Source: Haemaphysalis longicornis (lineage: Eukaryota > Arthropoda > Arachnida > Ixodida > Ixodidae). Taken from it: a DNA stretch of 64,000 nucleotides. The stretch is taken from positions 20,477,295 through 20,541,294 of the forward strand of contig CM023448.1 of NCBI GenBank assembly GCA_013339765.2, in the 5' to 3' direction. A model generated the notes under the pieces. That model was not told the DNA's origin. It saw only the letters and a list, made by a program, of their open reading frames with translations, and searched no databases. Within the stretch, counting starts at the first letter, position 1, and the number at the start of each line of letters is the position of its first letter. The translations under genes were made by a program, and so were the position numbers. Below are positions 21,111-33,182 of this stretch, in pieces.

Positions 21111-22330
21111 AGAGTGAGGACAGCAGCAGTTGCTGGATCCGTACGTGCGTGAGCCAGTGGTCGATGGTAAACCGCGCGAAGTCCATCGCGAATCCTCGGC
21201 GATGGTAGACATAATCCACACTTCGTACGTTGAACCAGATCAGCTGAAGGGATATAGTGTTTGGGCGAAGCAGGTCGTAGTAGCACGAAACGTGCGCTTG
21301 CCTATTGCCAAGGTCAGCATCGGAGGTCCGTTTGGTGAACTTGTAACGCAGGCGGCAGTATCCCCCAACTTCTTCCGGAATAGAGGTACCTACTCTCGAA
21401 CAGGTCGCATCAGCTGTTACGCGACAAGGGGTACAATGTCGAGAAATTGCCGAGGAAGGAATCAGCCGAGCTCGCTGCAAAGGGTTCGAGAAGGTTAGTT
21501 CGCCACCTCTGAGAGGAATGGTGACACTGAGAAAGATAGCAAGGTTTGTGCATTTCCACAGTCTCACGACAGAGGGCAGCGTACGTACACTGTGTGTAAA
21601 TCCCCTACAGTGAGCAGAGATGTTCAATTTCGTGTTCGGAGTGCTGAGGTTCACGGGAGGCCTTGAAAACGGCTACCCACCCGAACGCCCGTAGTTTGCA
21701 GGCTTACGTCGTTCCGCGAGAAAAGCCTAAACTGTGACATTAGCGAAAGGAGGCAACACCAGTCCGTTGAAACGAAAGGTGTTTCTCCGGACGCGAATTA
21801 AGAACTGAGCTACGCGGTTGCAGAGCCTCCAGACGAGACACTAAACGGTTTTTACCGTGGAGCTAAGCCTAACGACGACGCCGCTGCAACACAGCGAGTC
21901 GCTAGCACTCCACCCCCAACTGAGATACTCGATGTCGAGCAACGGCCAGCCGAGGTAGTAGCGATTCCGGTGTCGCCTTGGGTTTGAGCCGTCTGTTGTG
22001 ACCGGGCCGGCCGTGCCTAGATTGGCCTTTACCGCCGGAAAGGAGAGCGAAAGCACCCTCTGGTGTTCGCTTACCGACAGTGTCGCAAAGAAGTGCGACA
22101 AGTGCTCCTTTGCGGGCCTGCCGAGTGGCAGCGCCGCACGCACACTTTTCGCCTGGTCTCAGCGAACCTCGGAGCGCCCGAGAACGATAGCGCACCTCTG
22201 CTCGAGCGGTTCAAATTAGGGCAGCTTTCTTTGCGTGCTCGAGATATCTCTCAGAAGAAACCGCTGTCCTCTCTACCGGTCGCAGAAGCTTTCAGAGGAC
22301 GGGCGCACCTAAGGTGCGATTAAAAAGAGC
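21110..22330 (+). pseudogene. Gypsy-family protease-like and linker region
   Basis: The ORF at 21130-21498 begins LDPYVREPVVDGKPREVHRE and includes VDIIHTSYVEPDQLKGYSVW and IGGPFGELVTQAAVS. This is the retropepsin-like segment of the same lineage, in which the usual D-T-G is not seen (the aligned stretch reads ESSAMVD). Beyond 21500 the frame is lost. Later fragments such as DAAATQRVASTPPPTEILDV (about 21880-21940) could be linker sequence. No reverse transcriptase or integrase follows, so the element is truncated. Confidence 0.6.
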
Positions 22331-23484
22331 GAAAGCTCAGGGCAATGATGACAGATTAAATCGCAGCTCTCAGCGCGGGAAGTGGCCTTTCGACGCCTGA
22401 GTTTTTCAATCCTATTGTTTTCCTGAAGCAGGTTTCGCCCTTTACGATTAGATTTCGTTGATGTGGGACATTTTCAATCACACGAAATATCACCTTTCAA
22501 GTTTGTGTGCTTGGCTAAAGTACTGCTGGGCTAAAATATAACTAGCGTAGTTAGTTATTAGCGTATTTTATCGCAACTAAAATCCTGGTAGAGGTTCAGT
22601 GTAGATTTGTCTTCCAGACTGTCCGGCCATGCGGTTGCGTCTTCAGGTGTTGTTTTGTTGCTTGACTGACCAATCTAGAAACGTTCCTGGCGAACCACTA
22701 TTTGTCTAGTGACCCAGCGTCATAAGGACCCAGTCCCAGGACTTCCTTATCACCATGAGCTTCATCAAAAAATTTAGGGATTGATTTGATGAATTCTGGG
22801 GTTTTCCTTGTCCATGGAACGCGGGCGATGAGGTGCGCCGTAGTAGGAGGCTACGGAATAATTTTTCTTGTTCGCCCACATATGTCCTTTTCAATACGCC
22901 CCAATTCAACTCATCGTAGCATCGTCCCTGTAGGTGGCGATTCATGGTCACCATTCTTTCTTCGTTACTTTCATTGTGGCGTGGGTTCGACAGAACACAA
23001 CCCCAGAACGCAACCCCAGCCTTCATCGGAGGATGGGATCCATTAGCGAAATGAAAATTTGGAAATATGAAGCGGCTTGTCTCGGCTCATCCAGTTCTGC
23101 CCGGAAAAGCTGAAACATGGTTCGGCAACTGAACGACAAGGCTAGTCGAACGTTATGTATACTGCAGGCCGTCACTACGGCCACTTTGTTATTTTCTGAG
23201 AGGAGAAAGTCAAAAGAGCTTGTGCAAATTCGCCGTTCTCGCAACTCATTACCAGGCGGCAGTCAGCGGAGGCGAAAACTGGAAGCGGTTGTAGAAGTCT
23301 CCTCTGAGGAACAAAGTATCTTTGAAGCGGTTTCTTCTGCGCTGCTGACAGCAAAAAGAATGGTGAAAACACAAGAAAACGCGCTGAGGAAACAATCCGT
23401 GGTTTTTTATTAATAATTTCGCAGCTAATATTTATCACTAACAATATTCGCGAAGAAGGTGATTAATAATACATTATTTATTTA
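22331..23484. other. Unassigned interval
   Basis: Minus-strand ORFs at 22706-23026 and 23023-23244 nearly abut and could be pieces of one decayed coding sequence, but neither shows a motif I can name. Confidence 0.3.
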
Positions 23485-24640
23485 TTTATATGTACATCCT
23501 CATTTCACGAAAGGATTAGCCGGGCATTAAAAACAAACAATAAATAAACAAACCCTTATATGGTTCGCGGCAATATTTCAGGACCCCTTAAGTATAAAGA
23601 CAGCTAAAATGCGATGCTTTCTGCTTTCCAACCTTAATCAAAGCCGAGGTACGAAATAAAATTTCTTCTTCAATGTCGGAATGGCCCTATCCGATAACCG
23701 ACGACTGAATAATGCGAAAGATCCAGGTTTGATTCCTACCACGGGCAGTGCCCTTCTCAAAAGGCGCTTGAGTTGCTTTTGTGGAACCTATCTTGTGGAA
23801 CCTATCTTGTAGGTTGGCTCAGCTGCCGAGCTTTTGGACGTATTGTTTTGGACTTGAAACTTTCTCTTTGAACCAGCGATAATTTCGTGTTTCAACCTTC
23901 TTTCACTTCACCCATTATTATCATCATTCCCACAGAAAGTAGTCTTTACTGCAGTTTTCGTGTGGACGGTCGTCATAACTGAGGCAAATGGCTTTGATAA
24001 ACCTGTCTGGTCACCTGTGAATTCTTTCTCTTATTTATCTCATATTTCCTGCACAGATCATGTATAATGTTGGCATATCCTAGCACATGCGGCTGAAGCA
24101 TTATTACGCCGTAAGCTTCGGTATGTTTGATTCCATTTTTAGTTTCCTTAGGAACCAGAACATCCATTCTGAAACGCTCAAAAAGCGATCAATATCGCTT
24201 TTCCAACTAAGGCTTTCAGACAGGGTGACGCCCAAGTATTTAAATTGCGTTACCCATTGTACCTCATGCCGTCTAATTCCTCCGTAAACACCAACCATTT
24301 TTAACGTGTCTTGTTACTATCGTGAAGGAGGTTCTGCTATAGTTTCTTTCCGTTTTTCATTGATTGCCCCAGTCACGATCTGCACAATGAGTATTTTGGA
24401 ATACACGACACAGTCATCTCCTAACAGGGGAAGTAAAATATTGGATGAAACGGTTTCTGCGATGTGTGTAATAGAGCACAAGGAGAGCACCGGTCCGATC
24501 ACGGAGCCCTAAATACTCGGGATGATTCACCAATTACAGAATTTTATGTCATTTTTCTTAGCGAATTGCGTTCTGTTGGATAGGTATACTTAAGCCATTC
24601 AAATATTAACTCTTTACGCCAAGATGTACAAGTTCCTCTT
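23485..24640 (-). mobile_element. CR1/Jockey-like LINE fragment
   Basis: The minus-strand frame at 24502-24317 starts IGPVLSLCSITHIAETVSSN and reaches LGDDCVVYSK, the reverse transcriptase catalytic block (family ADDC.vY). The next frame (24298-24104) has WVTQFKYLGVTLSESLSWKS, the thumb block. The 3' end near 23485 is TACATATAAATAAATAAAT, a typical AT-repeat tail. Frameshifts separate the blocks, and sequence upstream of 24640 is not recognisable. The palm aspartates are intact, but the gene is dead. Confidence 0.78.
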
Positions 24641-26154
24641 TGTGTTGAGCGTAGAGAACCATATCGAACTCTTTCGACATGTCAAATCAAACTGCATCAA
24701 CGTGAACGTTTCATTGAGTGCTTGGGGAAAACATTATGCGTTTTTATTAGTTGGGTAACATTCGATATCTTTAAAACCGGATTTAATACGTTACACCCCA
24801 TGCTTGTGATCCAGATCAGTCTGATTTTCAACCCAAACTTTTGCTCCAGACATATAAAAAGCCACTGCTTTTGCAGTTAACCAGTTTGGCAGTCAACCAG
24901 CTTGCAGTTATATAGTTACCAGTGGGGATGCTTTGAACATAATTTAAAGTTCCTTCCCTACCCTTTCCGCCAAACGCTTCAAGAACTCACTTGGTATGCA
25001 ATCAGGGCGGACAGACAGTTTCGTATCTATCTGAACAATAATCAAGAGTATTCGTTGTCAGAAAATAGCGGCTTTGACATGGTACACTTTGTAGAGCGGT
25101 TACAATAACTGAAAATATCTTATTTGAAACTTCCGCCGTAAAAAAATACAGAATTAAAATAGCCATTGTACCTGCCTAAAACTTCAGCACTCTCAGCCTC
25201 AATGTTTCAATCCTTGTCAAGATATTTCTTTTGGATCCTGAAGGTGACGTGATTAAAATTGCTAAGAACATTTTCCAAACTCAGACGTGTGTTTGCATAA
25301 CTGTCATCACAGCGGTCATCTTAACCTTTACATTGGCGAAAAAAAAGAAATGCCGTCTGATTTATTACTGCGTTTGATTTCTTTCGCCAAATTTTGCGTT
25401 TGGTCTCAAAAAATTGCAGGCTTTTATTTTAATGTTTTCTCGCAGTTTTTGTTTTGTTTTTTTGCTGCACAAGCTTGTCCAAGAAGAAATGAGCAACGTT
25501 TCTAAATTTACACCGCAATTTATTGATGACTGTTTCCCAGGTAAAACAATTTCGGGATATTTATAAATTTCCAGAAATGTAGCATCAGCAGCTTGGCTAA
25601 AACATTTCACACTGTGTACATTTAAGCTGTCTGGGTAAAATGACATCCTAAATAAAAAGCAAGCTCACTTTATACCCACCGAGACCATCGTAAATAGCTA
25701 TTTCGTATTCCTACCATTTGCTCTGCAAACATTATACATGCAAAACTGGTTCCGTCGTTAACACATCTGAGGGAATTCATTTTGAATTTGCGTGAAGCAT
25801 TCCCAAATCAATATTCAGCAATTTCCTGTCGTACGTAACATTTGGAAAATCTGGTTTGACTGGATTCCAACGTTTCCGGGATAGTTAAAATCTCCACACG
25901 GGCATGTCAGTGGCCCTGGTTAAAAATACTCTTGTAAAGATTCCAGAAAGGCAACAGGAGCCTTTGGTGGCTTCATAACAGCACCAATGAGGTATGCAAT
26001 CCCGCCCGAAGCTTCGGACAAGCTTCACTTAACCCGGCCGCTGCCCCTCGGGGCGAGTTAGTTTCGAACGTGCACGCATCCTTGTAAGATTTTCTGCGCC
26101 CAAAGCCAGTCTGTAGGCAAACCCGTTCGAAATTGACTCGGAAAAGCACTTCAA
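24641..26154. other. Unassigned AT-rich interval
   Basis: Short ORFs only. I see no gene, repeat boundary or structured RNA. Confidence 0.35.
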
Positions 26155-26890
26155 TAAAGCTTGTTGTTGGGCTAGTTGGTATCTACACATAATGGAACAA
26201 TACCGCTGAATTTAACACGACGACGACAGGGTAAAGAAAAAAGGACACACGAAACGGGAGATGCGCCACTAACAACTGTGAAGTTTTAATAAACAACACA
26301 ACATATAAATACCCCTGCCACCTCGTATCACCACCCAGTGCATGATCGAATAATATCACCTCTTACAACACTTTTTTCCTTATATTGTCTCTGTTTGCAG
26401 AAACGAGGCTAACGGAGCACTGACGCACTCACCTTCGAGGCCAGAAACCATCACAATGTTCGCATATTTGCCGTGTAACCCTGTCCCGTGATTTGAAGAG
26501 CACCTTCGTGTTTGGGAAATCTGGAGTGCATTAGCACTTGTCGCAGTGCTGTTCCAGATTGACAGAAATAGCCGTCTGCTGACACAGTGCACTTCAACCT
26601 TCAACCTTTCCTTTACACAACGTCCTCATTGTCCTATGTAAGCCTTTTTGCAAGTAAGCGGGATCTTGTAAACTATGCCAACAGAGCACTTCACAAACTT
26701 CCGCATGTGCGCAACACCACAATTACTATCTCTACTAGTTCCGATTTCCACGGTCTCCAGCGCTTTATCGACCCGATTGCACATGCTTCTAAGCTTATCG
26801 GGTGCAGAACAAACTACCTGTACCTCATGTCTACCGCCTATTTTTTTCAACCGATGGGGCAGTCTATGAATATACGGTATCACTTCTACA
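26155..26890 (-). mobile_element. Penelope-like element, 3' fragment with GIY-YIG endonuclease
   Basis: The minus-strand ORF from 26883 reads VIPYIHRLPHRLKKIGGRH in the family style (end of the reverse transcriptase and linker), then VKCSVGIVYKIPLTCKKAYIGQ, whose GIVY...AYIGQ is the GIY-YIG nuclease signature. A second ORF (26604-26380) holds shifted C-terminal sequence (RCSSNHGTGLHGKYANIV). The tail with ATTAAAACTTCACAGTTGTT near 26285 and TACCAACTAGCCCAACAACAAG near 26170 is the non-coding 3' part. Penelope-like elements use this nuclease for target-primed insertion. Only the 3' third remains. Confidence 0.82.
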
Positions 26891-27222
26891 CGTCTATCTG
26901 GTTTGTCACCCGTCGATTAGAAACAGCGTACATAATCGTTATTGTAACAGAACCGATCAAAGATACCGGATAGCCACTTTTTCTGAGCCTGGCTGTTTGG
27001 ATGCCAAGGCTTTCGCCCATGACATGATAACACGATTTTTTTATTGCTTGCGTTAGACAACCTCTGGTTCCCTGGCCACTGGGCCTATATAGCCATGGCA
27101 GTCCGTTGTAGGTCTACCGGTGCTCTGCCTCTGGGCACATGCTCGTATTAAAGCATACCACGACAGCAGCCACGGAAAGCGATCTTCATTGCGCTGGACA
27201 GAGAAACACTAGCATGAAGCTT
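26891..27222. other. Unassigned interval before SINE
   Basis: No coding sequence is recognised. Part may be upstream Penelope sequence too decayed to read. Confidence 0.3.
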
Positions 27223-27235
27223 GCCGAACGTTCTT

Positions 27236-27482
27236 ACCCGCCGCGGTGGCTGAGTGGCTAAGGCGTTGCGCTGCTGAGCACGAGGTCGCGGGTTCGATTC
27301 CCGGCCGCGGCGGCCACTTTTCTGATGTAGGCGAAAAGCAAAACCGCCCGTGTGTACGAGATTTCGGCGCACGATAAAGATCCCCAGGTGGTCAAAATTA
27401 ATCCGGAGCCCTCCACTACGGCGCGCCTCATCGCCAGCGTAGCGTCGGCGCGTTAAACCCCACAATCAATCAAATCAAATCA
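27236..27482 (+). mobile_element. tRNA-derived SINE with target-site duplication
   Basis: The 247-bp element begins ACCCGCCGCGGTGGCTGAGT. It has a tRNA-like head with A box TGGCTGAGTGGC and B box GGGTTCGATTCCC, a unique body (TGATGTAGGCGAAAAGC through GATCCCCAGGTGGTC), and a tail of (AATCA)n type. Perfect 13-bp direct repeats GCCGAACGTTCTT lie on both sides (27223-27235 and 27483-27495). The A and B boxes should drive RNA polymerase III. The long intact duplication points to a fairly recent insertion. Confidence 0.93.
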
Positions 27483-27495
27483 GCCGAACGTTCTT

Positions 27496-29789
27496 GCATG
27501 ACAATAGATGGCCTGATAATGTAAAATAAACCGATTGTAGAGACTTCCAGGAGCTTCGAGGAGAATCCCAGAGGCGCCTTCATTCCAAGAGGCCTTCATA
27601 CGAGACTTTATTGGAAAAGCGCGTTATCGATCAGAAAAGCAGTACACTTACTCTGGATAGGCAGATTTAAGGTTGTTGAGGCACGAGTCCTTTCCTGAAT
27701 TTCCTGATTAAATACCTTAAATTTCCTCCTAATTTGTTTGCTTATCTAGTGTAAAATATGTCGGTACAAGGAACGTCGTTTCGCTGCTGTCTTTCAAAGA
27801 CACAAACGTTTCTACGGCTACAGTCTAAGAAAAAAAGGTAGAAGTTGGGAGAAAATTGCGAGTTTTCGTTTGTAGCACAGCGAGTTCCTCTTTTTAGCGG
27901 TTTACATGTAACGCCCTGTAGACTCCCTATACCATACACTTGGTCGGGGGAGTGTACATTCTCCGCTGTCGTGTGCGATCAGCCGGCGGCACCGACCCCA
28001 GAAATACAACCGTACTTCATTTTGTCGAACGTACACGACGAATATGTGCAACACCGCCCCTCCAGTATGCTGCTTCGTTGTCCTCTGACTGTCTTTTTTT
28101 ACCACGATATAATCGCCACGCGAACACACTGCTCGCCATCCGCGTGTTTTGCGCACATTCTGTACGCGCCGCTGAATTTTTGCTGTGTGCGACTCGTGCG
28201 CGTCCTGTTCAACGTTACGACCGCATTGATGGACGCTTTGTCGCCCGATGGTGAAAGATGACAGCGATGATACTAAACTGTCTCTTTCTTCATCAACGAG
28301 CACAGATCAGTGCATATTTATGTATAAGTTACAAACAGAACAATGTCCACGTTTGGTGGCATTTGAACTTGCCTACCCGTATGGTTGCCATACCACGGGT
28401 GTGCTTTCTGCTAAAAGGGCGAAGGCGATGCAATCAGTGTTATTGCTCAAACACACGCCCCGTGCTGTTTCTCTCCGCGAGCTATTTTTGTTCTTTGAGC
28501 TATTGTATTGTTTTTTCCAAGCCAATGTAGCCGTTACACGGGCTACATTGGCGAAAAAACAAAACATAGGTGAGGCTCCCGCATTGCTGTGGGTTATCAA
28601 AACAAACACCGACCTCATGGTGCCTACTAGCATGCACTGTTATAAAAACTTTGTAACCGTTTTAAGTTTAGTTGTTCTTTGTGGTCATGCGAAAGTTGGA
28701 CACGCGAAAAACGTACTATGTGTTATGCAATATATATGTATCCGTCTATCAAGCTTGCAAAGTTCTAACTTGTCTATTGCATGAATCGTGCGTTGGAAAT
28801 GCGTTCAATGAAGCGTATGTTGCTCTGTTGTGGTACGTTTCTTTCCAATCTGGCCGTTCACTATGCAGCCTGTGTAACGCTGCTTACGCTAAACATACAG
28901 CAAACGGCCGGATGTAGGTGCCCTCTGATAGTGGTGCTTAGAATCTGCCCCCTCAACCGTCCCCCCCTTTTAGTGTCATCCATCGGTCATTTATAATCAT
29001 TTACGATTGCTTTACTTCCAGCTGGGTATATAGGAAGACGTTTCCCGTCTGCATTGATGGTGCAACAGCGTCCTCGCTCCTGCCGAGGCAACGGTTACGT
29101 TTTTCGCTCCGCCTGCGTCGTCTCTGCGCTAACATCACTGCAGACGGGCTACGTGTCGATGCATCGGTTGTAGCAAGGTGATGGTCCTAACACCCGCTGG
29201 TGGCTTTCAAACGGCCGCATTTGATGTTTGTGATCTTGTGGGTCAGAGAACGGCGCTGTGGCACGACTGTGAGAAATAAAGGCGGCACTCTGAATGCCGC
29301 CTTTGACTTTTGCTTATTTTACAGTGGTGGATGTGGTGGGGCGTCCACGCTAAACCCGATGGCGGACCGCCTCCCGAGATGAAATGAAAGAAGTGGCCAA
29401 GGCGGATGACATTTTCTTCCTCACAGAAGTTCTCGTGCTAGGTTGATAATGTTTTGGTTATCCTAGTGCATATTAAGTTCACATGAACACCCTATCATCC
29501 CTACATGTACTTCCTCCATACTAAAACCGATAACCAAGCTAGGCCTTTCTCCCATAAGCCCTGCTCGGGTAGCGCCGGCATGCTGCTTTAGAGCGACGCT
29601 GAAGTGATTTGTAAACATTGGGGGGTTACTAGCGCCAATTGTAGCCTAGAGCTTTGTTTTGATCACTCTCGCTGCGTTTCCGCGACTTAACGTTGTAGAA
29701 ACTTTAATTTGAAAGTGTTGTTCTCCTTACTGGCCCCTCCTTCCCGATTTTCTATGGCGTTCATATGACATACAGTCGAAGTGGCTTCG
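27496..29789. other. Unassigned interval with two strong hairpins
   Basis: No gene is recognised. Open frames on both strands at 27845-28303 and 28248-28784 have no known motif. Perfect stem-loops occur at 28521-28552 (12-bp stem) and 29278-29304 (10-bp stem). Confidence 0.35.
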
Positions 29790-30310
29790 CTTAATTGCCT
29801 ACTGCACGGCTCGCCGACCCTCCGACAGAATCAGTTGGCCCAGCGTTTAGTCGGCCGGCCGCCGGAGGGGCGTCGGAATGAGTTCGCGCAGTTGAAACTA
29901 CGCCATGACAGCATTTGTGCGCAAAAGATTGCGGCTTTAGTTTGTAAGTGTGTACACTGTTTGAACTTTCTACACAAGCGCACTAGCGATGCTTCTCTGG
30001 GTGTTTGTTAGTAGCAAAATCAAAGGCCCATTAAAATCAAGAGAAGAGTCAGCGGCATTATACTAAGAATAATGAATGAACGAAACGTTTATTCTAGAGC
30101 GTAAAACGAAGCTGCGGGGAGTACATTCTGGATTAGATGAACTGGCACAGCGGTCACTTGCGCGATTACACATTTGCGATTGCTTTTCTGCAAGGAATTA
30201 AGTCCATAACGAGATGTTTCTGCGAATACGGGACGTCTACTTCACAAGTTATATTCAAGAAATAGTCATCTAAGCTGCTTGGAATGTAAACCTTAATACA
30301 AATGTTGAGA
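29790..30310 (+). repeat. Diverged copy of a ~630-bp interspersed repeat
   Basis: It shares ACTGCACGGCTC..CAG.ATCAGTTGGCCCAGCG, AACTGGCACAGCGGTC (about 30129) and AAATAGTCATCTAAGCTGCTTGGAATG (about 30261) with the better copies at 46683-47322 (minus) and 62490-63130 (plus). It encodes no recognisable protein. Confidence 0.7.
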
Positions 30311-31467
30311 GGCTGCACAATATATACCCTCAACCGTTTAAAAAGACTAATAAGGGGTTGTAACGATGGTATGTACTAACTCATTAGAAACATCACTATC
30401 TGGCCCAGTGGTACGTAGGGGTTGCCACCAAGCATGTACCCTAACGCTATCGTTACTAGTATAGACCTCCCACTTCGTAACTGTTGATAGTTTGATGCAA
30501 AACTCCCCAACAGTAACAAGATTCTTGGACGTATTGAACATAATTTTTGAAGCACTTTTCCCAATCCACTTCATCACTAAAATCAACATGCTGGCTTGTA
30601 TATGCTCCCCTTAGAACGCATATTTGGAAAGTAATTGCTTAAACATTTGGTTTCCAGACAAGCCCACTAACCCTATCAGTGGACTTTCCGCTGCTAGGTA
30701 TAAAACCAAGAACAGCACTGGTGTTTTTAACATAAATAACTTGTTCTCGCTCCGCCCTGCATCATGCTGGTTTTGTTGCCCAATTTCGTTGTGGGCTAAG
30801 TGTGATATCTGGGTGTTGAATGTGTCCCCATGTCGTGCCACGCGTTCAGCCGATCCACATCGCTCCGTGTAGCTGCTCTGCCCACACCCTCACTTTAAGG
30901 TGTTCACAAGCACACCCTTTTTTCATCCTGAAATGGTTTTTTTGGATAAAACATATTTTAAAGGTCTATGCCATGCGGCAAGATAGTTCCACCCTTTCGG
31001 CCAGAAAGTGCATAAAAACGTTGAGTGTGTGAACTCTAGAATAAGGTCGGATTTTGTACATGACCAGTTGGTAAAAGCAGGTACCTGAGTGGAGTTTTAT
31101 CAACTACAACAGACCTACAGTAAGTAATGCTGCTTACTACCTCCTTTGGTTAGTAAACGCACTGGTGCTACCTCCAGTTAACAAAAAAGTAGAGGAGGCT
31201 GTGAGAAGGAACTGATTACTGTTCTGTTAAAATATGCAACCACCTGTTTTAACAGTATATTTCCAGCCTCCACAGCGCTGTGGTATAGCCGAGTGGTCTG
31301 GAGCCTTGGCCTTCATTGTTTTGCTATTCGGAAGTTCACATCCCCTATAGGGCATGTTATATTGAAGTTGATTCATTTGCTGTTGGGGTAATGTTTTTAC
31401 ACTGAATTTACTCTTCCAATGCTGAAACGTTCATTCTTCTCCAGCGAGTTTTCATAACACGTGCACA
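30311..31467. other. Unassigned interval with tRNA-like remnant
   Basis: Only one feature is noticed. At about 31284-31352, TGGTATAGCCGAGTGGTCTG (A-box-like) and GAAGTTCACATCCC (degraded B box) suggest an old tRNA-derived SINE head. Confidence 0.35.
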
Positions 31468-31926
31468 ATGACACTGACGTGCTCGCGAGTTCTGGTTGGA
31501 GAGGTGTTGCTATTAGCATTGACTGCTTGCGGGCATAGTCCCGAATCAGCCGACCCTTGGTCACGTGCTTACACGCCTACTACGATACAACCACGAGCCA
31601 CACTATTTCAAAGATGGGTGCAAAGCACATCACCCTTGATCGTCTCCGCTAACGCGGAGAGGGCTGTACGACTGCATACGCCTCAGTTAGGATCTTTGCG
31701 AATTGAGGCCATGCTGGCAGGCTTAGCTGACGCCTTTTACAGCCGTTGGCATGAAAAAGCTCGGTATTCTGATTACCGAGATATCAATTATGCCAAGCAT
31801 ACGATAACGTCGTATGCCAAGAGTGTGTGTTCACAGAACCGAAACCGAAACTGCTTCGAATTCCACTCTTGGGCATTGTCCAATCACATTGTCATCTCGT
31901 ATATGCATCATTGCTGTTATTGGTAG
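31468..31926 (+). other. 152-codon ORF of unknown nature
   Basis: The ORF starts MTLTCSRVLVGEVLLLALTA, which looks like a short hydrophobic leader, but no further domain is recognised. No splice sites, promoter or homologous repeat was found. It may be a chance ORF. Confidence 0.2.
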
Positions 31927-31929
31927 CGG

Positions 31930-33182
31930 CCCCCGCAAATGTCGCAAAGTATTATTTCTTCTTTCGGCTGTATAAAATAAACACCCCTTCATCGGCCGCA
32001 TAAATGCTAAAAAGTGTGTTCATTCGAGCCAGCCAATGCAATGCAAACAAAAACAGAAGTTTGGCAAATTCGCTTCACGATCCCTTAAAGAGCGACGCTC
32101 CTCTAATAGCTGAGGAAATTGGGAATCTTCTCCGCTCCCAGGGGCAGGAACGTGCTTATCCATTTTGAATAGAGCAAATGTTTACCTTTAGGGAGCAATA
32201 TAATATAGATTCCTGTTTCACCCTCAAAGGAGAAACTACCACTCTTTTTTTATAGAGAGAACTTGTACAGAAAATGTTTGGTGTTCTTGTCTCTCTGCCA
32301 GTCCCTCTAGTCAGCAACCCTACCAGAGGATGAAAAAGTTCTTGATTAGTTTATACGGGCAAATTTTCTAAACCACTTACTCTGCGAACACACTTCATAC
32401 ATATCTACATTGTTCAGCAAAAAAAGCATTTGGCATAAATAAAACAATCAATACGTAAGTTGTATATGCTGCTTTCCTTGTTTTAAAAATATCTGGCAGC
32501 CTAATTTTTGTAATAGCGAACAAAAATGCATGTAAAAGGTTTCTACCTTAAAACAAAAATTGTTCGCTCCAGAGCCAAGATTTGTTCGCGACATTTCAAG
32601 AAGTCCAACAGCAACGAAAGTGTATAGATCGCGCGCGAGCAGTGGAACGCGGTAAAATTGAATTGAGCAAACCTCCAGCGTGCTTATTAAGGGAAGAGCG
32701 ATACGGGAGATAAAAGGCGTGCTAGGTGTGCGGCAAACAGCAGTGCGACATTTACGTTGTGCGGGTGCCAGAGTAATTGGGCTTTGGTGATATTTGCAGG
32801 GAAGAAAGCAGATACACCACCAATTTTAACAGGTTTTTAGTTTCCTTCCGAAGGCTGTATGATTCTTTGAGGAGGCAAAACTCTAAAATTTGTTTTGGCA
32901 TAGCTCTAAGAAAACACCAGTACCAACCATTTTCTACAACCTCTGGCCTACCTTGGGAGCCCAAACATTCAAAGCAGATGGGAAGTCCAAATTTTTACAC
33001 AACTCCACCGGGCAGTAATTTGGATAGGTCAAGAATTACTAAGCGTTAGTAAAATGGTACACTCTGGCATCGTCGCGAGCTACAGCCAATATTCGATGGT
33101 ATGATAATGTATCCCGAAGGCTTTAAAACAATGTAATAAGTCATGTTTGTAATAAAAAAGAGACAGCAAAATCAAAGCTCAC
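31930..33182. other. Unassigned interval (intron side of mucin-like exon)
   Basis: If the exon at 33183-34422 is real, this is the start of the downstream intron. A minus-strand ORF (32752-32964) has no known domain. Confidence 0.3.

Noticed and set aside
27238..27312. Possible functional tRNA gene
   Set aside because: The tRNA-like head is followed directly by a SINE body and tail within 13-bp duplications, so it is a SINE promoter.
31468..31926. ORF with leader VLLLALTAC, resembling a bacterial lipoprotein signal
   Set aside because: The surroundings are typical animal repeat-rich DNA, and there is no ribosome-binding site or bacterial neighbour. One four-residue motif is not enough to claim transfer.
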